This document shows positions 1-8,829 of a stretch of DNA of 64,000 nucleotides, piece after piece (the stretch's first letter is position 1; each line of letters opens with the position of its first letter). The position numbers and the translations under genes are program-made. This DNA comes from an uncultured Poribacteria bacterium (lineage in GTDB: Bacteria; Poribacteria; WGA-4E; PCPOR2b). Under the pieces are notes generated by a model. The model saw nothing but the letters and a program-made list of their open reading frames with translations, did no database searches and was not told where the DNA came from. The stretch covers positions 558,001-622,000 of the forward strand of contig OY282444.1 of NCBI GenBank assembly GCA_958296125.1, in the 5' to 3' direction.

Positions 1-302
1 CTGGAAAACTAGAATCGTCGGTTTCTTTGATGTATCAAGTGCGTCAATGACATCCATAAAGGTTAAACGTAAGTAATTCGGATCTGGCAATCCATACACG
101 CATGTGACCGCATATCCGACGAGCCTACCTAATTCGGGATACATACAACGGATGGATTGGTCGGTATACCAGTTCTCTGTCCAGGGATTATAAGCCCAAG
201 ACAGAGGGGATTTTTCGGGTAGGTAGCCACAACGTTGGTGATTGATGGTGTATCGTAGTTTCGCAATTCTTCTAAAATGTCTGTTGCTGTTGATTTTGCC
301 AT
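1..302 (-). pseudogene. RraA-like family protein, frameshifted, 3' part outside window
   Basis: An ATG at 302 follows a strong ribosome-binding site (GAGGAGGTGACTC). The first reading frame gives MAKSTATDILEELRNYDTPS and continues to about position 198, then meets a stop near 130. The neighbouring frame continues the same protein without stops to the window edge (AYNPWTENWYTDQSIRCMYPEL, then a GYAVTC stretch). The two frames join cleanly if the GGG at 195-197 had one more G, so this is a one-base deletion or a homopolymer undercall. By recall, the joined sequence resembles RraA-like/4-hydroxy-4-methyl-2-oxoglutarate-aldolase-type proteins of sugar-degrading bacteria. The family name is moderately sure, the frameshift is seen directly, and whether it is biological cannot be decided here. 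Confidence 0.6.
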
Positions 303-423
303 GAGTCACCTCCTCGTAAGTAGACTGTCAGGCAAATGAGGAGGGCACTGACAGTTAGTAGTCGCGCAATTCATTGCACATCGGACGGGCAATAAATTAA
401 GTACAAACACTGAAATCTGCTCA

Positions 424-840
424 CTACGGATTCGGCGGTGAGGTACAGATGAGTACCTCCATCGTCTCATTTCCTGTGTTCTCGATGCCGTGTTCGCACC
501 ATGGCGGCAGATGGATAAAGGTGCCTTCCTGCACATCGATTTTCTCGCCGGCGAGCGTCATAACGCCGCGCCCACGTATAATGACATAGCACTCTTCGGT
601 GTGGTGGCTGCCCGGCTCTAGCATAACGTGAGGGGGGATATAAAACATCACCAGCCCCAGATTCTGGGCGGGTGCTTTCGGGTTGGCAGGATGGACGATA
701 CGCACACCAATCCCTTCGCAATCGGGATATTTCACCGGCACACCATCCTGCGCCTTGACAACATTGGGGAGTACCTTTTCTCTCGGCTTGGGAATCGGGG
801 GTTCGCCTTCGTAACCTTTGAACATTGTAATTTTTGCCAT
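424..840 (-). CDS. cupin-domain protein (138 aa)
   Basis: A single-domain small beta-barrel protein. Cupin motif 1 is visible around residues 77-91 (G-S-H79-H80-x-E-E, ending GRG) and motif 2 around 112-122 (PPWCEHGIENTG, with H117). H79/H80, an acidic residue at 82-83 and H117 are the likely metal ligands. Such stand-alone cupins are often sugar isomerases, dioxygenases or binding proteins, and the sequence does not say which. The start ATG is preceded by GTGAGGTAACAACA. It lies 122 bp downstream, in the minus-strand direction of travel toward lower coordinates, from nothing obviously co-transcribed; the RraA-like gene follows it on the same strand. A distant paralogue is at 38262-38690. Confidence 0.85.
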   Translation of the reverse strand: MAKITMFKGYEGEPPIPKPREKVLPNVVKAQDGVPVKYPDCEGIGVRIVHPANPKAPAQNLGLVMFYIPPHVMLEPGSHHTEECYVIIRGRGVMTLAGEKIDVQEGTFIHLPPWCEHGIENTGNETMEVLICTSPPNP

Positions 841-1069
841 TGTTGTTACCTCACTTATGTTAATTCACTAGTTCATTGAACTGATAAACTGTATACATTA
901 GTAGTAGAACGTGATGCGAAAGGTAGAGACGGGCGGGGGGGGGCCGCCTCTACAGGGAAACTAGCAACTTGGATTATGATAGCATAAATCTTCTGTTATA
1001 ATCAATGTAAAGCTGTAGAACGTGAGCGGTCAGACCCAAACAGCAGAAAGGTAGTTGTTCCAACGGCTT
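841..1069. other. intergenic stretch with G-rich inverted repeat
   Basis: No gene is seen. Around 923-953 a run of G sits inside an inverted repeat (GTAGAG ... CTCTAC with GGCGG/CCGCC). It resembles the CCCCTACA-type hairpins found elsewhere in this window. Confidence 0.45.
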
Positions 1070-1936
1070 TCAAAACGGTGTATTTCTCCCTTCCTCCGAA
1101 TCTTCAGACGGTGTCTCTGGCTCTGCGTATTCTGAATCAACCCCCTTCTCATTCAGTGTGATAGGCGGCTCAGGCTTTTCAGGAACTTCACTTGTTTTTG
1201 CCGCAGCGTCCAGTTGACGGATGCGCGTTGTCAACTCCTTGAAAAGATCTGGCGCAGAGGCACTGGCTTGCAATTCCGCAGAAAGCTGGGTCCACTGCAA
1301 CTCAGTCATATCGTTACGGGACTCAACGCCGTAGCGACGCTTCACATAGTTCCAAAAATCGTCCTTCGTGATGCCCTGCCCTTCAAGTTTGCCTTCGAGT
1401 TTGCTAGCCATTGCAAACGCGGCTTTCTGTGCATTGGTGATCTTACTGGTCGCAGCTGTGTTCGGTAAGCTCATCTGAGTTGTGTCCGTCCCCGCTTGTC
1501 GATGGAGGTAGAAGTTAAGTACCTCTTTGATAACGGCAACAGGGAGCAGCTGTTTGACAGCATTACGCTGCGCTTTGTGGACCGCTTTCGTGAACGCGAA
1601 GGTATCCTCGCGATTACCCATCCGTTTCGGTTGCTCATATGCCCCGTACCGTGATGAGCCGGTTACCGTGTCCGTCGCCTTCGCTGTGGCAAGCCAAGAT
1701 TGGGCCCGCTCTTCGTACCGCACATGATCGACCTGAATCCCGCCTCGGCGATTTGCGGCTTCGTTTATCCCCGCAAGCGTTAATCCTTCAACCGTCTTTC
1801 CGCCCTGCTTGAACGAGTAGACGTAATCTTGAATGGCTTGTCCCGTCATCATTTCAATAATCGCTTGGTCATCAACCTGATCTAAGACCTCGTAGTCCGC
1901 CACAGGAACAAGTGCATTTTTCGTATCTTCAGCCAT
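1070..1936 (-). CDS. conserved hypothetical protein, possibly phage-type DNA metabolism
   Basis: I chose the ATG at 1936 (MAEDTKNALVPV) because GGAGGA lies 5-6 bases upstream; an open frame runs a little further up, to 1990, without an RBS. The 288-residue protein has no signal peptide or membrane segment. A central block has a glycine-rich EAANRRGGIQV stretch, then TFAFTKAVHKAQRNAVKQLLP. The latter resembles the KAVRKAQRNA signature seen in phage and plasmid proteins of unknown or single-strand-annealing type. The tail is acidic and proline-rich (PEKPEPPITLNEKG). A role in DNA recombination is only a guess, and no phage genes accompany it. Confidence 0.7.
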   Translation of the reverse strand: MAEDTKNALVPVADYEVLDQVDDQAIIEMMTGQAIQDYVYSFKQGGKTVEGLTLAGINEAANRRGGIQVDHVRYEERAQSWLATAKATDTVTGSSRYGAYEQPKRMGNREDTFAFTKAVHKAQRNAVKQLLPVAVIKEVLNFYLHRQAGTDTTQMSLPNTAATSKITNAQKAAFAMASKLEGKLEGQGITKDDFWNYVKRRYGVESRNDMTELQWTQLSAELQASASAPDLFKELTTRIRQLDAAAKTSEVPEKPEPPITLNEKGVDSEYAEPETPSEDSEEGRNTPF

Positions 1937-2126
1937 TTTTATCCTCCAATATTTCGGGATATGCAAACAAAATCGAATACCTGCTCTCACGAGGATATTG
2001 TAACAAATTTTTTAACAAATGTCAATACATAATTCCCATATGTTAAAAATCCATATATGCCAACGGGTCGTTGTCGTCTACAATCGGCAATCTGCTGATT
2101 TCCAGAGTAGCTCGGTGGGAGTCAGT

Positions 2127-2687
2127 TCACCACCGCATCGCCGCCTCACGATAGAGCGTGATCTGCTGCATACTGCGACGAATCTCAAGCTGGATGGCCT
2201 TCCGTTGTCGGTTGGCATCTTTGATGATAATCGGGGCACGGAGCATGTTGGTCATTGTTACTGTCCCCGACTCATAGAAAATCCACATCTGCTGCTCGGT
2301 GTAGGGATTGACAATGTACTCCAGCCCCGGCTCAAAGGGATCATACTTCGGGTATTCGATCTCAATCGTTTTGTCGTAGCCATCTAACACTAGTTCCTCC
2401 GGCGCGACCTTCGGCGAATAGCCACTGAGTTTGCATCGCTGAATCCGGATTGGGCTACCGGACTTGTTGACGAGCCGCAGGGACACAATGATTGCTAGAC
2501 GGTGGTTGTCATCACGGTTAATAAACCACGTATCATCTGGAATGGCTTCGATCGTAAATCCGGGAATCTGACGCTTCTGATGATAGATAGCCGCAAATGC
2601 AATGAATCCTCCGATGCCGACAAGTGTCCAGAGACCGGTTGGTGTCGATAGGAATTGGAGCAGCTGTTTTAATATTTGTTGTAGCAC
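2127..2687 (-). CDS. hypothetical protein with one N-terminal membrane segment
   Basis: GTG start with AGAGGAG eight bases upstream. It begins 19 bases after the stop codon of the pcm gene, so the two are probably co-transcribed. Of 186 residues, positions about 17-36 (GLWTLVGIGGFIAFAAIYH) form a single membrane-spanning segment followed by KRQ. The remainder is a soluble, beta-rich domain (AIIVSLRLVNKSGSPIRIQRCKL), with an amphipathic basic end. The topology suggests a short cytoplasmic or periplasmic end and a membrane-anchored domain. I do not recognise a family. Confidence 0.7.
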   Translation of the reverse strand: MLQQILKQLLQFLSTPTGLWTLVGIGGFIAFAAIYHQKRQIPGFTIEAIPDDTWFINRDDNHRLAIIVSLRLVNKSGSPIRIQRCKLSGYSPKVAPEELVLDGYDKTIEIEYPKYDPFEPGLEYIVNPYTEQQMWIFYESGTVTMTNMLRAPIIIKDANRQRKAIQLEIRRSMQQITLYREAAMRW

Positions 2688-2705
2688 CTCGTCTCCTCTA
2701 GGTTT

Positions 2706-3383
2706 TCAATCCGGCGCACCGGTCATCGGAACAAAACGAACACCGCTAACGGTTTTGCACTCGATGCCATGTTCGGTTCTGCGAATCCGAACCAAATCTT
2801 GATGATAGTCCCCAATCGGCAGTATCATGAGTCCGCCCTCCTCCAACTGCTTGATGAGACGATTCGGTAGTTCCTTTGGAGCGGCAGTCACAATGATCCG
2901 GTCGTAGGGAGCGTATTTCTCCCAACCGTAGTAGCCGTTTCCGTGTTTTTTATGGATATTTCGATAGCCGAACTCCTCAAACCGCTTCGACGCGCTCTCC
3001 GCGAGTTCGGGAATAATCTCAATGGTGTAGACCTGTTCAACTATCTCTGCTAAGACAGCGGTTTGATAGCCACACCCCGTGCCAATCTCCAATACTTTTG
3101 ACGCTGTTTTCAACTCCAATAACTCAGTCATCAGTGCAACGATGTAAGGTTGAGAGATTGTTTGCCCACACTGAATTGGCATCGCATTGTCCTCGTAAGC
3201 CTCCCCTACACTATCAGGATCGACGAATAGGTGCCGCGGCACTTTCCGCATGACTTCTAGCACCCTTTTGTCTTTAATCCCGCGTCTTCGGATCTGTGCG
3301 TCCACCATTTCCTCGCGCAGATCGGCATAGCGGTCACTCACTGACTTTGGTCCGTTCTGCGAATTTCGACGGCGGAAACGCAT
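2706..3383 (-). CDS. pcm: protein-L-isoaspartate O-methyltransferase
   Basis: Transfers methyl from S-adenosylmethionine to L-isoaspartyl residues in damaged proteins, starting their repair. The 225-residue length fits the family. The pre-motif GQTISQPYIVA (73-83), the SAM-binding motif LEIGTGCGYQTAV (98-110) and the post-I acidic stretch YTIEIIPELAE are all present, as is the conserved MRKVPRHLFV region at about 45-53. The protein starts with a basic leader (MRFRRRN), so a slightly later start is possible. A single-membrane-segment protein gene follows at 18 bp. Function is well supported. Confidence 0.95.
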   Translation of the reverse strand: MRFRRRNSQNGPKSVSDRYADLREEMVDAQIRRRGIKDKRVLEVMRKVPRHLFVDPDSVGEAYEDNAMPIQCGQTISQPYIVALMTELLELKTASKVLEIGTGCGYQTAVLAEIVEQVYTIEIIPELAESASKRFEEFGYRNIHKKHGNGYYGWEKYAPYDRIIVTAAPKELPNRLIKQLEEGGLMILPIGDYHQDLVRIRRTEHGIECKTVSGVRFVPMTGAPD

Positions 3384-3529
3384 TGTGAATTACCTAACCT
3401 TGCTAAATGCTAGCAGAAACGTGAGCCTATTGACGGAGGCTAATATCAAAAGAAAATCCAACACGCAAAAAGCGTGAAACGTGAAAGCCATTTGTTTATT
3501 GGTTCATTAATGAACTAAGTCGGTTTGTG

Positions 3530-3551
3530 TTGCACGATTTCTCAACATGAG
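3530..3551 (+). repeat. 22-bp dispersed repeat, copy 1
   Basis: Core TTGCACGATTTCTCAACATG, one base different from the consensus (T to C). It overlaps the 3' end of the endonuclease III-like gene, so the last codons (Gly-Ser-Cys-stop) of that gene are made of repeat sequence. Other copies are at 44861, 47084, 52971 and 60668. Confidence 0.8.
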
Positions 3552-4222
3552 CCTTGATAGATACCGGACTCATTTCCGGTCGGGCATTGGGTCCGCAACA
3601 CGCACCGCTCACATTGGGGTGTTTTTTGGCATATCCGCGCACCGTGAATCACAATCAAAGCGTGATATTGATTGAACAATTGGTAGTCGTGAGGGAGATT
3701 GCCCATGAAAATCTCTTGGAGCCGACCGTAATGGTATTTGCCGCTGAACCATCCCAACCGTTTCAACAAACGATAGGTGTATGTATCAACGACGAAAATC
3801 GGCTTTTTGGCAGCGTAAAGCAGGATTGAATCCGCTGTCTCTTCACCGACTCCATAAATCGAAAGCAGCTCTTTCCTAAGTGTTGGCAGCTCCTGTGCAA
3901 ATAGTAAACTTAACCGATTGTTGTAGTATGCTTGTAGATGGGTCAGAAATGCCCGGACCTTCTTTGCTTTGGCGCGATAGTACCCCGACGGAAGGATGAG
4001 CGTCTCCAACTCACCTTGGGGTAATTTGCCCAACCGATCGGGAGTCATGAGGTCAGCGGATTTCAGGTTATCAATCGCTTTGACAACGTTTCTCCAAGCG
4101 GTCGCTTGACCGAGGATTGCACCGAGAACTATTTCAAACGGTGTTTCGGCGGGCCACCAGTTTAGCTCACCGTACTCGGCATAGAGGTCATCGTACAGTT
4201 TAAGAAGTTTTCTGTGCATCAT
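3542..4222 (-). CDS. endonuclease III-family HhH-GPD DNA glycosylase
   Basis: A base-excision-repair glycosylase of 226 residues. The helix-hairpin-helix is at about 115-130 with the turn GVGEET. The catalytic aspartate of the GPD motif is D146 (VVDTYTYRL). Four cysteines C198, C204, C207 and C213 (C-X5-C-X2-C-X5-C) fit the Fe-S cluster loop of the family. The lysine that gives endonuclease III its lyase activity (GVGRKTA) is glutamate here, so it is more likely a monofunctional glycosylase such as the MpgII/MagIII alkyl-purine type, or a mismatch glycosylase. The C-terminal Gly-Ser-Cys-stop lies within a dispersed repeat and may not be ancestral. Confidence 0.9.
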   Translation of the reverse strand: MMHRKLLKLYDDLYAEYGELNWWPAETPFEIVLGAILGQATAWRNVVKAIDNLKSADLMTPDRLGKLPQGELETLILPSGYYRAKAKKVRAFLTHLQAYYNNRLSLLFAQELPTLRKELLSIYGVGEETADSILLYAAKKPIFVVDTYTYRLLKRLGWFSGKYHYGRLQEIFMGNLPHDYQLFNQYHALIVIHGARICQKTPQCERCVLRTQCPTGNESGIYQGSC

Positions 4223-4722
4223 ACCTTACATAGTTGTTTACACTCTCCAGCCTGAAAATCTGCGGTTGCTTGATTAGGGCGTGTTGACATTTTGCGCTCA
4301 CTAATTCAACAAACGGTGTAATCATTGTGTGATTTGCCAAAAAGTTAAGTAGGGGACGCAGATCTGCGCTCCCCACGAAGGGAAACCCTTGTGGTTGCCC
4401 CTACAGACACCGATCCAATGTAGGGGCCGGTCTTGGCCCTGCCCAAAATTCAGACACCTACTGAGTAATTATAGTATCACAGCGAGGCTCAGTCAAGGCT
4501 ATACTTCCACATTTTCCGAGAGATTGTGCAGCAACCCAATACGACCATTGGGGCTATGTTGTTTCATTGGTTCACTCGTGCAATTAATGAGCTTTTGAAC
4601 AAATGAACTCTTGAAGTTACCGCATACGGAGCCCCGATAAGATCGGGTCCATTCCGAGAGCGGGCAAGCGGAACGGAGAGGCCAGGGATTCAAAGCAATA
4701 TGCCTACTGCTAGCAACTTGGG
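4223..4722. other. 500-bp gene-free stretch with dispersed repeats
   Basis: No supported gene. It holds a CCCCTACA/TGTAGGGG hairpin (4397-4427) followed by a GGTCTTGGCCCTGCCC module. A degenerate copy of the TCCGTTCCG-type palindromic repeat lies at about 4640-4685 (TCCATTCCGAGAGCGGGC, then GCGGAACGGA). Confidence 0.6.
4397..4427. repeat. CCCCTACA hairpin repeat, copy 1
   Basis: Inverted repeat GCCCCTACA (4397-4405) / TGTAGGGGC (4419-4427) with a 13-base loop, followed by a GGTCTTGGCCCTGCCCAAAA module. Nearly the same arrangement recurs at 6780-6830, and a half copy at about 10081-10100. Confidence 0.7.
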
Positions 4723-6714
4723 CTATCTTAAAAGCCACGCTGCAATATCTTCCTCTGATACCGCTTTCGGCTCCACCTTTAACCGATCTGCGGCACCAAC
4801 AGCTTGGTAGACATCCGCGATCCAATCTGTCCGAAATGCGTTGTCGGTATTGTGGATAAGTAGATGTCGCGGTGCGACGAGCGTCCCAGCTGTGCGAAAA
4901 TCGCCGACTCGCCGAATGCTCGGAATGGGAACGGTATGGAGGTACGCTGCATCGCTATCGCTGTCGAACCGGTTAGCATCAACAACGGTACGAGCAACAT
5001 CAGCAAATCCAGCGGCGAGGAGGCACCACAAGCCCGCTTCTCCGAGTCCAATCAGATTAAGGGTTGACACCGACACTTGGGACTTCAGATATGCTAGTGC
5101 GGTCAAAATGTCCTGAATCCGAAGGGCGGCATCGGTGCGGTTGTAGGTGGTGAAGTATCTGAGGCTGTCATCCCGTATCACTTTTCCGTCAGCGGAGCTG
5201 TGCACACCGGTCAGAAACAGATCTACTCCCAAGACCGACTCCCCAGCGATGAGGAGGTCCGCCACCAAGCGTGTGGGTTGACCTGTCTCAGGGTTGATTA
5301 AATTCATCGCCCCTTGGGGGTGGACAATTAGCGTTGCCGAGCTGTTCTCCGCCTCCGTTTTGGGTGTCAAGAACAGAGCGGGAAGTTGGTCATTTCCACC
5401 AATCAGAAAGGGTTGAGCGGTGAAATCGGGCCCTTCAACGGGATTCGGGCGAGTCGAATCAGGAATACGGATGGCTAGTGAACGCCGGAGCGCGTCCCCC
5501 ATCTCCTTGCGGAATTGATCAAGTGATGCTGCGTTGGTCGGTTTACGCGCTGCAAGTTGCTCCTCGGCACTTTCGATCCGTGAACAGGTGAGCCCATCGG
5601 CATCAAGTGCGTGTTCGGGTAGTTCTCGATTATGAAAGACCAGCAGAGCCTGGTCCCTTTCCACTTCAAAGGGAACCTCTTTGAATTTTGTGGTGTCCTC
5701 TTCGCCTAAGAACCATTTTCCGAACCAAGCGTAGACCGCCTCACGGCTGTCCTTGTTGTAGTTATGTTCTGCGTCGATCTGCACCTCATGTATCTTGGCC
5801 TCCGCGTCAAAGTGTGCGTAGATGCTGCGAATTGCCGGATACTCGACTTTGGGTGTATCCTTCGTCCAATCTCCCGTCGCGGAAACGAGTAACAGGGGTT
5901 TCGGTGCCATCAGAGCACCAATTTCGATATTGCTGATGTCCAGTCGCAAGTTCGGTGCGTTCTCACAGAGGCAGCCGCCCTGCATGTGTGCGGAGATCAT
6001 GTTGACAGGCGCGGACACCTTGATTCGATCATCAACCGCCGTGAGCATGAACGTCTGTGTCCCTCCACCCGATGCGCCGGTGCAACCAATTCGATCAGCA
6101 TCTACATCGGATAGCGTCTCTAGGAAATCAACGGCTCGGACCCCGTTCCACAACTGAAGTGCCATCAGGCTCAAGCCCCAGAGTGCTTCGCGTTCCCCGC
6201 CGTAGGCGTGGTCGATCTGCTCCCCGCTGTCGCAGCGTCCTACCATGTCAAACGAAAAGATTACGTAGCCCTGTTTGGCGAAGTTTATACAACGCCCGGG
6301 AACCGAACCCGCTTCGCTGTTCTCTAACCGTCCTCTGCTCCAGTGCCCGTGCGGACTGACAATCCCCGGAAACGGTCCTTTCACCCCTTTTGGACGGTAT
6401 AGGTTTCCGGTGGTGAAAAAACCGGGGTAGGCTTCAAAGTAGACCTTCTCAACGGTGTAATCCTCGCGTTCAATCCGCCCGAAGATGTGGGCGTTCAGCG
6501 GCGTTTTTTCGGGCATCGGGGTCAACCCGTTGCTTACCAAAATATGTTCGCGAAGTTCTGCAGCTTGCGTCATCCATTCGGCTTTGGTATAGCCGGGAAA
6601 GGTGTAGAGTGTGTGAACATCTCGTGTTTGATAGACCCGCGTATCGTTTACCATTTGAGAGACTCCGGTGAATGGATCGACAAGTTCGCCGCGATGTTGG
6701 TCGGTGTTTGTCAT
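4723..6714 (-). CDS. two-domain alpha/beta hydrolase (acetyl-xylan-esterase/dienelactone-hydrolase type)
   Basis: I chose the ATG giving MTNTDQHRGEL at 6714, with GGAGAAAG just upstream; an in-frame start nine codons earlier is possible. The 663-residue protein has an N-terminal alpha/beta hydrolase domain. Its nucleophile motif is G-A-S-G-G (serine about 215 from this start), an oxyanion-type stretch is GIVSPHGHW, and the acid/histidine region is DAEHNYNKDSREAVYAWFGKWFLG. The last third looks like a second, degenerate hydrolase domain (TLIVHPQGAMN, then GLGEAGLWCLL). No signal peptide. Family relatives deacylate plant polysaccharides or small esters. It lies next to, and on the same strand as, an apionate-lactonase-like gene, consistent with plant-sugar use, but the substrate is unknown. 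Confidence 0.8.
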   Translation of the reverse strand: MTNTDQHRGELVDPFTGVSQMVNDTRVYQTRDVHTLYTFPGYTKAEWMTQAAELREHILVSNGLTPMPEKTPLNAHIFGRIEREDYTVEKVYFEAYPGFFTTGNLYRPKGVKGPFPGIVSPHGHWSRGRLENSEAGSVPGRCINFAKQGYVIFSFDMVGRCDSGEQIDHAYGGEREALWGLSLMALQLWNGVRAVDFLETLSDVDADRIGCTGASGGGTQTFMLTAVDDRIKVSAPVNMISAHMQGGCLCENAPNLRLDISNIEIGALMAPKPLLLVSATGDWTKDTPKVEYPAIRSIYAHFDAEAKIHEVQIDAEHNYNKDSREAVYAWFGKWFLGEEDTTKFKEVPFEVERDQALLVFHNRELPEHALDADGLTCSRIESAEEQLAARKPTNAASLDQFRKEMGDALRRSLAIRIPDSTRPNPVEGPDFTAQPFLIGGNDQLPALFLTPKTEAENSSATLIVHPQGAMNLINPETGQPTRLVADLLIAGESVLGVDLFLTGVHSSADGKVIRDDSLRYFTTYNRTDAALRIQDILTALAYLKSQVSVSTLNLIGLGEAGLWCLLAAGFADVARTVVDANRFDSDSDAAYLHTVPIPSIRRVGDFRTAGTLVAPRHLLIHNTDNAFRTDWIADVYQAVGAADRLKVEPKAVSEEDIAAWLLR

Positions 6715-6779
6715 TTCTTTCTCCATAAGAGTGAATTTCATGAATCATCTAGTAGACCACAAGTCAACCACAGGGGTTG

Positions 6780-6807
6780 TCCCTACAGAACCAACCGAAT
6801 GTAGGGA
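6780..6807. repeat. CCCCTACA hairpin repeat, copy 2
   Basis: TCCCTACA (6780-6787) / TGTAGGGA (6800-6807), then a GGTCTTGTGCCTGCCC module as in the copy at 4397-4450. It lies between the hydrolase and apionate-lactonase-like genes. It may act as a hairpin in the transcript but has no T-run. Confidence 0.65.
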
Positions 6808-6849
6808 TAGGTCTTGTGCCTGCCCAAAATATGGACAGTTTGCCAAATA

Positions 6850-8829
6850 TCAACAGAATTTACTATCAATTTGAGCGGTGGCGTAAGGGAGCAAGTTTAG
6901 CTCAAGCGTTCCTTCAGCGGACTCCACAAGCTCACCTATTTCCGCACGGAAGACTTCGGACGATGACATTGCGTATTGCGCGTTGGTTTCGTCTAAACAG
7001 CGAACCCGGACAGTTGCCGCCAAGTTTTGCACCCTGACCTGTTGTGAGTCGGGGGTCAAATTCGCAAGCAGGATTCGTGTTTTCCCATCCTTGCGGAGGG
7101 TGATCCCCTCCACCTTTAACGGATCGCTCGATTTTGAGGCCAATACCTCTCCTCCAACAAATTCGCCCACGTCAGCGAAGACGTGATAAAGCGGAAAGAC
7201 CGCGCCGGGCAGGGAACGGAATTTCTCTGGCAACGGCGAACCACTCGCCCTCTCCATCACGCCACGCCACCCGCTTGTCTCATAGTAGGTCACGCTGGAC
7301 GCACCGCTTTCCGAAAGATACTTGAGGCTGCCGAGCGTCCAACCTGCACCAAATAACGACATTTGCCGCACGTCAACCTGTGCAGGCAGCTCGCCCGGCG
7401 CAGGTTCGGGCTCAGGTCCGGTGGCGTTGGGATTGAAGCGTGCCAAGAGGGTGACAGGCGTAATCGCGATGGGTAATCCGTCTGCGAATTGCCGGGCACT
7501 TTCAACGGTCACCGCTTGCACACCCAGTGTCTCCATCAGCGAAGAATTGTCAAAGGCATGAACCTGTGGATTGATCGAATAGCAGACGAGGTCTAGCGTA
7601 TCCACAGGGGGATGCCCGCGATTCAGGTCGGTAAAATACGCATTGGTGCCCGCCCCAATCTTTGCATCGGTGAGGTAAGATCGGGCGAGGGCAACCCATT
7701 GGGCTGATGTGGAAGCCTCGGTTTTGTGGAAGATAAGATAGGTCCCGATCGGTGGCTTCACCCGCTCAACCACTTCGGCGAAGACGCGTAATTCTTCTGC
7801 TGCTGCATCGGTCAGGAAAAGGGCAAGCTCCAGCGATACCCCCAACGCCCGCGCTTCGTCCGTCGCTTGGCGCAGGGCAGATTCATAATCGGGTTGCATT
7901 AGATCGACATCCGCACGCAGATACGAAAGTTTGAGCCGCTTGAGGCGGTCCAACTCTTGCACCGTGAGCGGATCCCCGTGAGAGGCAACGCCCAACCCAA
8001 TTCGGGGGAGTGGTCGGGGGGCGGTAGATGAGATCTCCAAGGTGATCGGTTGAATCTGTGTGTCTTGCTTCTCACTCTTCTCTCTTATTGGTTCGCGCTG
8101 AGTCTTGAGGGTCAAGGTAATTGATTGGGAGATTTTCGTGCCGGCGGGGACTTCTACCGGAAAAGGTTGGCTCAACGGTGTGCCGTAGGTTTTGTAAGAG
8201 GCATCGGTCCAATTGCGCTGATCCTCCATCTCGAAAGTCTCGCCCTCAAATCGCACCGCTGCCTCAACCCCAGCATCAACCTCGTACCTGACTGCCCGCA
8301 TATTGTTGAACGGCGCGACCGGCTTAATCTCGCCATCGATTAGGTGTTGAGGGGCAATGAAGATTGGGAAGGAGCTCTCTTCAACCGTGCCATCTATCTT
8401 CTCAATACGGCAAGGGACACCTGCACAGCTCATCGGGTACAATACACAGAAGCCAATGCGGTTACGGCGGAAGGTCGAAAGTGCCTCTCCATCCATCGAG
8501 AAGGTGATAGCCCCATTTGCGTCTCCCGTGATTGTTCCCTGCCAAAAGAAATCGACATCAGCACCCTTGTTCTCCACATCGTAGGTGATGCGAAACGCGT
8601 TGCCCTCCCGTCCGATTTGAACCTTTGAGAGTTGGGGGAGTATGGTGTCCCAATTGTGATCGCGGACAGCCACATAGACCCGGCGGAGAATCTCGTGGTC
8701 GCCGAACCGAATGTAGCGTAGGTCACCCGCCTCAAAGATCACGGATAACGGACCCGCACGGAGTTCCGTCCGTTCTGGTAACGGTTCATCTTTTCCGTAG
8801 CGTAACACACTGAGTGGCAGTTGGCTCAT
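6850..8829 (-). CDS. D-apionate lactonase-like protein
   Basis: A 659-residue cytoplasmic-looking protein. From memory the N-terminal third matches ApnL-type D-apionate lactonases of apiose catabolism: RAGPLSVIFEAGDLRYIRFG near the start, then VYVAVRDHNWDT, FRRNRIGFCVLYP at about residue 140, and FEMEDQRNWTDASYKTYGTP at about 215. The middle forms a probable TIM-barrel-like domain and the last 150 residues a beta-domain. ApnL hydrolyses apionolactone to apionate, a step in using the branched plant sugar D-apiose. The other apiose genes (dehydrogenase, apionate-processing enzymes) are not adjacent, so the actual lactone may differ. AAAGGGAAAATTTT precedes the ATG. Confidence 0.65.
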   Translation of the reverse strand: MSQLPLSVLRYGKDEPLPERTELRAGPLSVIFEAGDLRYIRFGDHEILRRVYVAVRDHNWDTILPQLSKVQIGREGNAFRITYDVENKGADVDFFWQGTITGDANGAITFSMDGEALSTFRRNRIGFCVLYPMSCAGVPCRIEKIDGTVEESSFPIFIAPQHLIDGEIKPVAPFNNMRAVRYEVDAGVEAAVRFEGETFEMEDQRNWTDASYKTYGTPLSQPFPVEVPAGTKISQSITLTLKTQREPIREKSEKQDTQIQPITLEISSTAPRPLPRIGLGVASHGDPLTVQELDRLKRLKLSYLRADVDLMQPDYESALRQATDEARALGVSLELALFLTDAAAEELRVFAEVVERVKPPIGTYLIFHKTEASTSAQWVALARSYLTDAKIGAGTNAYFTDLNRGHPPVDTLDLVCYSINPQVHAFDNSSLMETLGVQAVTVESARQFADGLPIAITPVTLLARFNPNATGPEPEPAPGELPAQVDVRQMSLFGAGWTLGSLKYLSESGASSVTYYETSGWRGVMERASGSPLPEKFRSLPGAVFPLYHVFADVGEFVGGEVLASKSSDPLKVEGITLRKDGKTRILLANLTPDSQQVRVQNLAATVRVRCLDETNAQYAMSSSEVFRAEIGELVESAEGTLELNLLPYATAQIDSKFC

